Assembly (NCBI RefSeq): GCF_002775205.1
Contig: NC_036459.1
Coordinates: 19,638,312-19,702,311 of the forward strand
DNA: 64,000 bases
Source of the DNA: Xiphophorus maculatus
Taxonomy: Eukaryota > Chordata > Actinopteri > Cyprinodontiformes > Poeciliidae
Reading direction: 5' to 3'
Part shown: positions 57,600 to 64,000 of the stretch, in pieces
Layout: each line of letters opens with the position of its first letter
Position numbering within the stretch: the stretch's first letter is position 1
Made by a program: the position numbers and the translations under genes
Notes under the pieces: generated by a model
Seen by the model: only the letters and a program-made list of their open reading frames with translations
The model's database searches: none
What the model was told of the DNA's origin: nothing

Positions 57600-58785
57600 T
57601 TAAAAAAAAAAAACTTTTTATTCAGATTTTCCAGTGCAGGTCACATCACATACATATAATATATTTTACAAACTGCATGTACAACCTCACATATTGTGCT
57701 CCAGAAGAGGCTTTGTCCATAGTCCTAAAAAAAGAAGGAAAGAAAAACACAAGGGAGAATCTCCTATTTATTTCCCCTGCTACGCTTATGTTCAGTTTTT
57801 AGTTGTTTTATTTTACATTCAAGTCTTGTTTTTCCTTGCGCTGTTTCTTAAGTCTAGAAGATATCTGTATCATTTTTCCTCGTTATACTGCTTTGGCTCC
57901 ACTCCACATCATAGGTGGAGTTACAGTTCCATTATCACGTATCTCCAAATATTCAAGCAGATGTCTCAGTTCCTGAATCACTGATGTGTTGGTGAGTAGT
58001 GATAAGTCTCCAGTATCTAAAGGGGGTGTCCTAACCTAAGTTTAGCTGTAGGATAACTGGGACATGGTCACTCAATGTAATTGATTCAATACTACAGTCA
58101 ATTACTTTATAAAAGTATTTTTGAGGTATGCAGAAGAAGTCTATTCTTGAATAACTATTATGAACTTTTGAAAAGAAAGTAAAGTCCTTTTTGCTCAGGT
58201 TTTTAAATCTCCATGGATCCCCCAGACCCAGTTCGGTTATCATATTACTGAGTATTTTTGTTTTCCTGCTTTGTCCCCCCCATTTCTGCTGGTGTCCTAT
58301 CTATTTTGCCATAATATACTGCATTAATATCTCCTCCAACTATTACTATGCCTTTAGCATTCTCTGCAATTATATTAGCTATTTCTTTAAAAAAATAATC
58401 ATCGCATTCTTAAGATGCATAAAGATTCATGATAGACATCTCCCCCTCCTACATCCGACCCAGCACCAAGACATATCTCCCCATTTTATCCCGAATGACT
58501 TTTTCTGTGGAAAATGCCAATGATTTGTTAAATAAAATAGTGACTCCTCTCTTATTTCCATATGATGCACTATATGTTTGACTTACCCAGTCCCGTCTTA
58601 ATTTTTTATGTTCTAACTCATTTAAATGGGTCTCCTGTAATAAGGCAATGGAACATTGCATCTGTTTTAGTTGACAAAATTTTTTTTTCCTCTTTATTGG
58701 GTGATTTAAACCATGGACATTATATGTTACAATTGTTAGTTTTTCCATATGTACCTTTTAATTATGATTACCTGATAGGTCTATT
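57600..58785 (-). mobile_element. L1-like LINE fragment with endonuclease domain
   Basis: On the minus strand, 58748-58449 reads MEKLTIVTYNVHGLNHPIKR, IALLQETHLNELEHKKLRRD and GVTILFNK. The frame 58243-58031 reads SRIDFFCIPQKYF and LSDHVPVIL. These are the first and last blocks of an L1-type apurinic endonuclease (N, QETH, SRID, SDH). Sequence between them is frame-broken. The RT does not follow, so the copy is rearranged. Confidence 0.75.
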
Positions 58786-58799
58786 TTAGGTCCTAACCT

Positions 58800-59183
58800 G
58801 CAAAGAATCAACCAGAGACACAAATTACTTTTCTGCAGAAGAGGGGAGCAGAAACCAGACGCGGAGAACCGCCGTCAAACACCGTCTGTGATCAACTCTG
58901 TCGGCTCTTTTGTCCCCACTGCTCTTTTATTATGTTTACAAGGAAGGAGGTTGGGCTTTTTCACATAGTCACACAAAGAATTGACCAATGACCTTTACTA
59001 CAGGATGTTCTGGCCCTTACAAGGGCACGAGGCTGACCACAACCAATCAGTTTCACAGAAAGCTGTTAACACAGGAATGTGTTAACGTTTTTAGCCTCCA
59101 GGCAAACATCCTAAAATAGTTAATAGTATACTACAAAAGAGAGAAGTCAAGTAAACATCAAACAGAATAATAATATGAAAACA
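58800..59183 (-). mobile_element. Solo LTR of an ERV-like/LTR retroelement
   Basis: A 384-bp block bounded by TG...CA on either strand. TAACC is duplicated on both sides (58795-58799 and 59184-59188), the 5-bp size seen for many LTR integrases. On the minus strand it contains a poly(A) signal (CATAATAAAAGAGC, about 58937-58924) followed by a U5-like segment that ends TTCTTTGCA. No internal coding region is attached, so recombination between two LTRs probably removed it. Confidence 0.72.
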
Positions 59184-59448
59184 TAACCTTTCAAATAAAC
59201 TCACAAGTAAATGAACTTAGATAATTTTTCTAACATTACCTTTTTCATATGACTATTTCTGTAGGTATCAATGCTATTATGAAATATGTATTTTACACAA
59301 TGTGGTTGCACATTTGTTAATTACTCAAGGTAATGTTTACAAGCATTGGAACATACTTGACCTGAACAGACAATGAACTAAGCACCAATACGACCATAAA
59401 ACCGGTCTCCATGGAGACGAAGGGCGTGTGACAAGAAGCCCTTCGCCT

Positions 59449-60295
59449 GGCCGCTTTTCATTGGCTGATGCCAATTCTACGTAGTAGCGCGGCTACAATG
59501 TGCGTGACCGTCTCAGACACACGCATAACGGCAGAACTGATACAACTTCTACACCTTGAAACCTGTCTGCTACACAGTCTTACATTAGCTAAACAGATCA
59601 ATATGCAATGTGTCTGTATCTGACATACACTAAAGATTTTATTTTAGCAGAAAAGGCTTTGGACTAAACTGTTACTGGTGTTAGCCACGTTAGCACCAAG
59701 TACAGCTAGTCAGTCAACCATCGCTGTGTTCAGGGAAGCGCTGATTAATAATCGAGAAATAAATATCAAGCCTGGAAACTTGATATTGTAACGGACGGAA
59801 TGTTTTGTTTTTAACGTAATCTTTGCTCATCTTGGTTGCCACGGTAACAGGTGTGCTTAAACTACAAAGAGAGAGAGAGAGTAAAAAGGTAGGAGTGGTT
59901 TTGAGTTGATCACCTGTTCAGGTTATTTTACCTTTGTTTCCCTTTGCTGTGGCTCATTACAGCCGCTGTAGTTTCTAAACGTTGGACTAATTACCTCGTT
60001 CGTTTGTGAGTTTACGTCATTCACAACAAACATCAAATAGAACAAATATATTTCAGAAAATTTTAACAAACAAATGGCTTCTACCGCGGTAATTATGTGA
60101 AATTAAATTAATTATATCCCAACTTCAGAAGATTTGCCTTTACCTTTACAGAGCTCTTTGGTTCCTCCTATCAGTCTGTAGCTTCTCATATTTCGGTCAT
60201 CAAACCAAATTTCAGATCTATCATAACTGACTGACACCTGCTGGCCTCAGGTTTGCAACCAGCTTGTGACTGAGAAACCAGTAACCTCCTCCCAG
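59449..60295. repeat. Inverted partner (copy B) of the slc25a3 intron repeat
   Basis: The reverse complement of this block matches 50696-51579 almost base for base. Shared landmarks are ACCGCGGTAATTATGTG, AACGTTGGACTAATTACC and TTAGCACCAAGTACAGC. It lacks the terminal repeats of copy A and the hairpin insertion at 51135-51164. Its own flanks (for example AAGGGCGTG...AGCCCTTCGCC) are different. Confidence 0.85.
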
Positions 60296-60429
60296 TGACA
60301 GAGTCTCACTGAGGAAGAAACTGCATTAGGTTTTCTATCACTTTAATATTTCTGCTATAACTGATGTATATTCGCATATAAAATAAGTCAATAGAGTTTA
60401 ATTTACAATTTTTATGTCTTCGTGTCATG

Positions 60430-61180
60430 AGGTAGATCTCAGCCGGCTGGTGAGAGAAAAAGTAGATCTTGGTCCCAAATAGTTTGGGCTCCCCTGATGT
60501 AGAAGGTGTGTAGATCTGCCGTTTTCCTCATGGAGCAAAAGCATTTTGCTGTGACGTGCACAATGAAGTTGTTGAAGTCCAATAACAGAACATCATTCAG
60601 CATCAGATCAGTGGGGCCATTCTTCCCAACCACACACCTCCAGGTCTCACTCTCATAGTTCACATGAGCGTTGAAGTTCCCTAGCAGAACAAGGAAGTTC
60701 ACAGGAGGGGCACTCTTTAGCACCCCCTGCAAGACTCCAATAGGTATAGGTAGTCTGAACTGCTGTTTTGCAAATAAGCACAAACAACAGTGAGAATCCA
60801 TCCCCCCACATGTAGGGAGAAGGATGCTACCCTCTAATTCACTGGGGTGAACGCAAGATTCATGCAGCAAGATGGGGGCAGAAGATATCCCCCAGTCTGC
60901 GTCTCTCACCAGAGACAACTCCAGAGTCCCTGGTGAGAGACACAGAGTCCAGAAGGAAAGTGTCCAACCCCTTTCAAGGAGACTTGTTCCAGTACCAGAG
61001 GTGTGCATCGAGGTGAGTCTGACTATTTCTAGCCTGATCCTCACACACCAACTCAAGCTCTTTCCCCATCAGAGAGGTGACATTCCATGACCCAAGAGAC
61101 AGCTTCTATGGCCAAGTATCAGAACACCAAGGTTCTAGCCATCGGCCACCACCCATCCCACATTTCACTTGTACCCTTTA
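60430..61180 (-). mobile_element. RTE/Rex-like LINE endonuclease fragment
   Basis: The minus frame 61056-60439 contains MHTSGTGTSLLERGWTLSFW, VLLGNFNAHVNYESETWR and GKNGPTDLMLNDVLLLDF, characteristic of this family's endonuclease (the family has LLGDFNAHVG). Upstream, about 61090, a WNVTSLMGKE-like start is visible. GDFN reads GNFN here, and the N-terminal half is frame-shifted. Confidence 0.72.
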
Positions 61181-61199
61181 GCTGGGAACTTGAGTGCAG

Positions 61200-63080
61200 T
61201 TTTTTGATGAGTATCTGTTAAAAAAGACTTTAAATTAAAAATAGTAAATTGTGTAGTTATTTAAAGAAAAAAATACAAATCTTTTATTTGTGCATCCATT
61301 GGTTATTTTCCATGGATGCACAAAGATAACATTTTCAGACACTTTAATTTGCAAAGTTAGAATTCAACACAATGATGCAGTCTCATTTACAAATACAGAA
61401 TATTTATGAATGGAGCTTGTACTCATATTACATCAGATTTACATACTTTCAGAAATTATGTGAGAAGTGTTGATGATCGGCATGTTTCTAAACCTGCCAA
61501 CCAAATGAAACTTTGGTTACATTTAGATTCTTTGGAGTGAAAGCTAAGTAATTCAGAACTGGCATCATGTTTCAGACTGAGCTTTAGTTAGCTTATTTCT
61601 GTTTCATGCATAATGTAGCAGAGTATGATGCAGATGTTACAGCTCCAGTATCCTCCAGTGAACACATTCAGCAGATGGCCATTTGCTGGCCATTTGAGTC
61701 CATTTGTTCTAATAAAGCATGGAGTTTGATCATCATCAGCCATTCAATGTCATATTCTTTTTTCCAGAAGGCTTCTGCTTGGTGTGTGCCAATTGGTCTG
61801 TTGATGGGATGGGAGTGAAGGGTCATGGGAAATGGAGTCCATTTCCATGTTCCACTGTTTGGGAGATCACAGTGTCATCGCTGGCTGATTGAATAAAACA
61901 TCAGCAATGAGAGATATAAAATGGTTTCCAGGAGCTACTATCTGCACATGCTGTCATTTATAGCTCTGTTCTCTGTTATTTTGCCATTTTGTGTGATAGT
62001 GTGTGGAGCTAAGGTTTCATCGCAGGTCTGACGATCCTTTGGGTGAACTTGTTAGGACCGAGCTTCCTTTTGATTACTAACCAGTTGTTTCTTTTCATTT
62101 TGGGAACGTCTGTCTGTTGTTGGACACAGATGGAGGTTAGGTTTCATATCTGCTGGGACATATTCAGAGTTTTCTGCTTCAGTGGCTCAATCATCTGTGT
62201 TTCTGGATGTTTATTTGTGAACATTGATTATCATTCAATTTAAATCTCTCCTTATGTTCAACCATAAAACATTTTTTTAGATTCAGTCTTTTTCTTCCCA
62301 TTAAGTGAAATAAGTCTAGTGATTTGAGGGAGCTAGCAACCCCTGATTCCAAACACACCAACTAGAAGGTCAACTAGTTCCTTAACTCGGGTAGGACAGG
62401 AGAGGTTCGCAAGTTGTTCGCTCAGGGTGCCAAACAGACGAGGACCGCCTCTGTGGTCAAATAATAGTTCAGGATGTCTCAGTCGCTTAGCTTTAACATC
62501 CCATCCAAGAGGGAGAGGGGTGAATAGAACAACTTCTTCCCTTCCTTAAACTTTATTCAACCAGGATAAAATTGACACAGGCCCATAATCTTTTGGCAAT
62601 TTTGAGACAACAGAACAAGCTAAATTGGAAGGTATGCGTGTGTAAAGTTTTGTGCATAAAAAAACCCCTAATGAAATACTATCAAAGGTTGATTGTAGAA
62701 CTGAAGAAGCAGGAGGGTTGTTGATGATGAAATGAAATAAACTGCTCTGATCAATGCTGAAGAAGTGGAAAAATAATAAGGAAGGAAATAGTGTTGTAAA
62801 ACTTGAAAGCTATTATTTACAATAATAAAGCTACAGCAGAGTTCTTTCATAGAGGTTGTCCTCTATAACCTATGCTAAATGACACCAGACTCAGGAAATG
62901 TGCAACAGTGACAGATTTTTTCCCAAAAATTAATGACACAGATTTCAACATGCAATTGCCTCATACACACTTGTTGTATGACAGTCTCATGAAGAGGACG
63001 CTCAGGTTTGTCTTTATTTTATGTAAAATCTTTCTTTGCACCACCATCCCCAGTGAAATATTCAAAATAGAAAACACTTT
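61200..63080. other. Intergenic stretch near the window end
   Basis: No exon, RNA gene or defensible element end is seen. Short frames here have no recognisable domain. Confidence 0.35.
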
Positions 63081-63084
63081 GTAC

Positions 63085-63205
63085 TGCGATGGACTGGCGA
63101 CTTGTCCAGGGTGACCCTGCCTCTCACCTGTTCACCATTGGCACCAGGACCCCTGGCGACCTAAGGGATGAGCGTGTAGGATAATGGATGGATAGATACT
63201 ATATT
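63085..63205 (+). mobile_element. LINE 3' tail
   Basis: GCGATGGACTGGCGACTTGTCCAGGGTG...TAATGGATGGATAG is the terminal consensus shared by many fish CR1/L2 elements and the SINEs that borrow it. No upstream body is attached. Confidence 0.6.
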
Positions 63206-64000
63206 TGAAATTGCACACAGGAGTACCCAGAACATAACCAGCCTTGTTTATCATTGATTTGTTGGCTCTGATGCTGCAGCCCCAACAAATGACGGCAGAA
63301 AAGATGATGCTCTCAGCAAGACTTATAGACGATATGCAGCATCTTACTGCAAACCTTGAAGAATCCAGCTTTGCTTTGTCTATTCTTGTAGATGCTTCTG
63401 TGACTGCCTTTCCATTAACTATGAAATTGCACAAATTGAAATTAGAAAATAAATCAGCTTAATGGAAACACAATAATTTAGAAAAAAACTTTTGATAAAA
63501 AAGTTACATCAGCCATATTGAAATAGATGTGCAGAACTGTAATGGAAGCACTTCTTTTTGCATTACAAGTCACGTGGCTGCCATCAACGGCAGTTATGTA
63601 GTCTAAATTAATTTCATATTTTAAGATTAAATAAATAAGTTAAAGTTAAAATAATTTATGTTTATTAAAAATCTGACTGTTATATAAATATTGTTGTTTT
63701 CACATTGATGCAGAGGTTATTGTCTTTATACCACTGAAACAGGTGTTACACCTCCTGTCTGTATTTGGACTCATCATTGTTTGTGATGCATGGGTCAGGG
63801 CTGTGTGGACCACCGATGAGATGACATCAGAGGTAGAGCAGTTCCTCCTGTAGGTGTCCCTACCATTAAGCAGAGCTCTCACCTCAGCATTTTTCTGGTT
63901 TTTGTAACAGGATACTGTCCTGGTAGTCATCTGCACAGTTAAAGATGAAACCCAGAACAGAGGATGTGTATTCCTTCAGGTCCATCTCTCCCCTCATATA
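63206..64000 (-). mobile_element. L2/Rex1-like LINE fragment, runs off the window
   Basis: The minus strand reads SLAESIIFSAVICWGCSIRA and NKAGYVLGTPVCN. These match the RT C-terminal segment of L2-like elements (SV-ASAI-YA-VCWG, then KAGSVLG). Near 63960-63700 are YTSSVLGFIFNCADD and SKYRQEV-HLFQWYKDNNLCIN, derived from two different parts of the polyprotein. An internal deletion therefore joined linker to RT. The window edge truncates it. Confidence 0.65.

Noticed and set aside
60439..61056. 205-codon host gene on the minus strand
   Set aside because: NFNAHV, ETWR and LLLDF mark it as a LINE endonuclease remnant, with GNFN in place of GDFN.

Overview
This is animal nuclear DNA, almost certainly from a teleost fish. 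Coding exons are short, carry GT/AG splice sites, and are separated by introns full of fish-type repeats: CR1/L2/Rex-like, RTE-like and L1-like LINEs, a DIRS retrotransposon, hAT, Tc1 and Harbinger-like DNA transposons, and tRNA-derived SINEs. Three protein-coding genes can be read completely. I assembled each by hand from splice sites, and in each the exon lengths sum to an exact open frame. The species cannot be named from the sequence.

Layout. 1-4.4 kb: repeats only (LINE fragment, SINE). 4.9-21.7 kb, minus strand: strap, a seven-WD-repeat protein of the SMN complex and TGF-beta signalling, 9 coding exons, 329 codons. 23.6-46.7 kb, plus strand: tmpo (thymopoietin/LAP2), an inner-nuclear-membrane LEM protein, 6 exons, 372 codons. 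Its 13.4-kb first intron holds a 3-kb LINE and a DIRS element with an hAT transposon nested in its left terminal repeat. 48.2-56.7 kb, plus strand: slc25a3, the mitochondrial phosphate carrier, 357 codons, with the conserved mutually exclusive exons 3A/3B. 56.7-64 kb: intergenic repeats, including a solo LTR and the inverted partner of a repeat lying inside slc25a3.

The most interesting non-coding signal is in slc25a3. A 191-bp segment occurs twice without any difference I could find, once in intron 5 and once in intron 7 (counting the 3A/3B pair as one exon position). It folds by eye like an H/ACA snoRNA: 5' hairpin, AGAGCA hinge, 3' hairpin with a 10-bp perfect stem, then ACA or ATA at the same spacing. 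In mammals this gene hosts the H/ACA RNA SNORA53, so a duplicated snoRNA is the likely reading.

The three genes do not form a pathway. The tmpo-slc25a3 adjacency is also found in mammals, whereas strap next to them probably reflects a fish arrangement. Mobile-element calls rest on visible terminal inverted repeats, target-site duplications or RT/endonuclease motifs. Family names below superfamily level are tentative.
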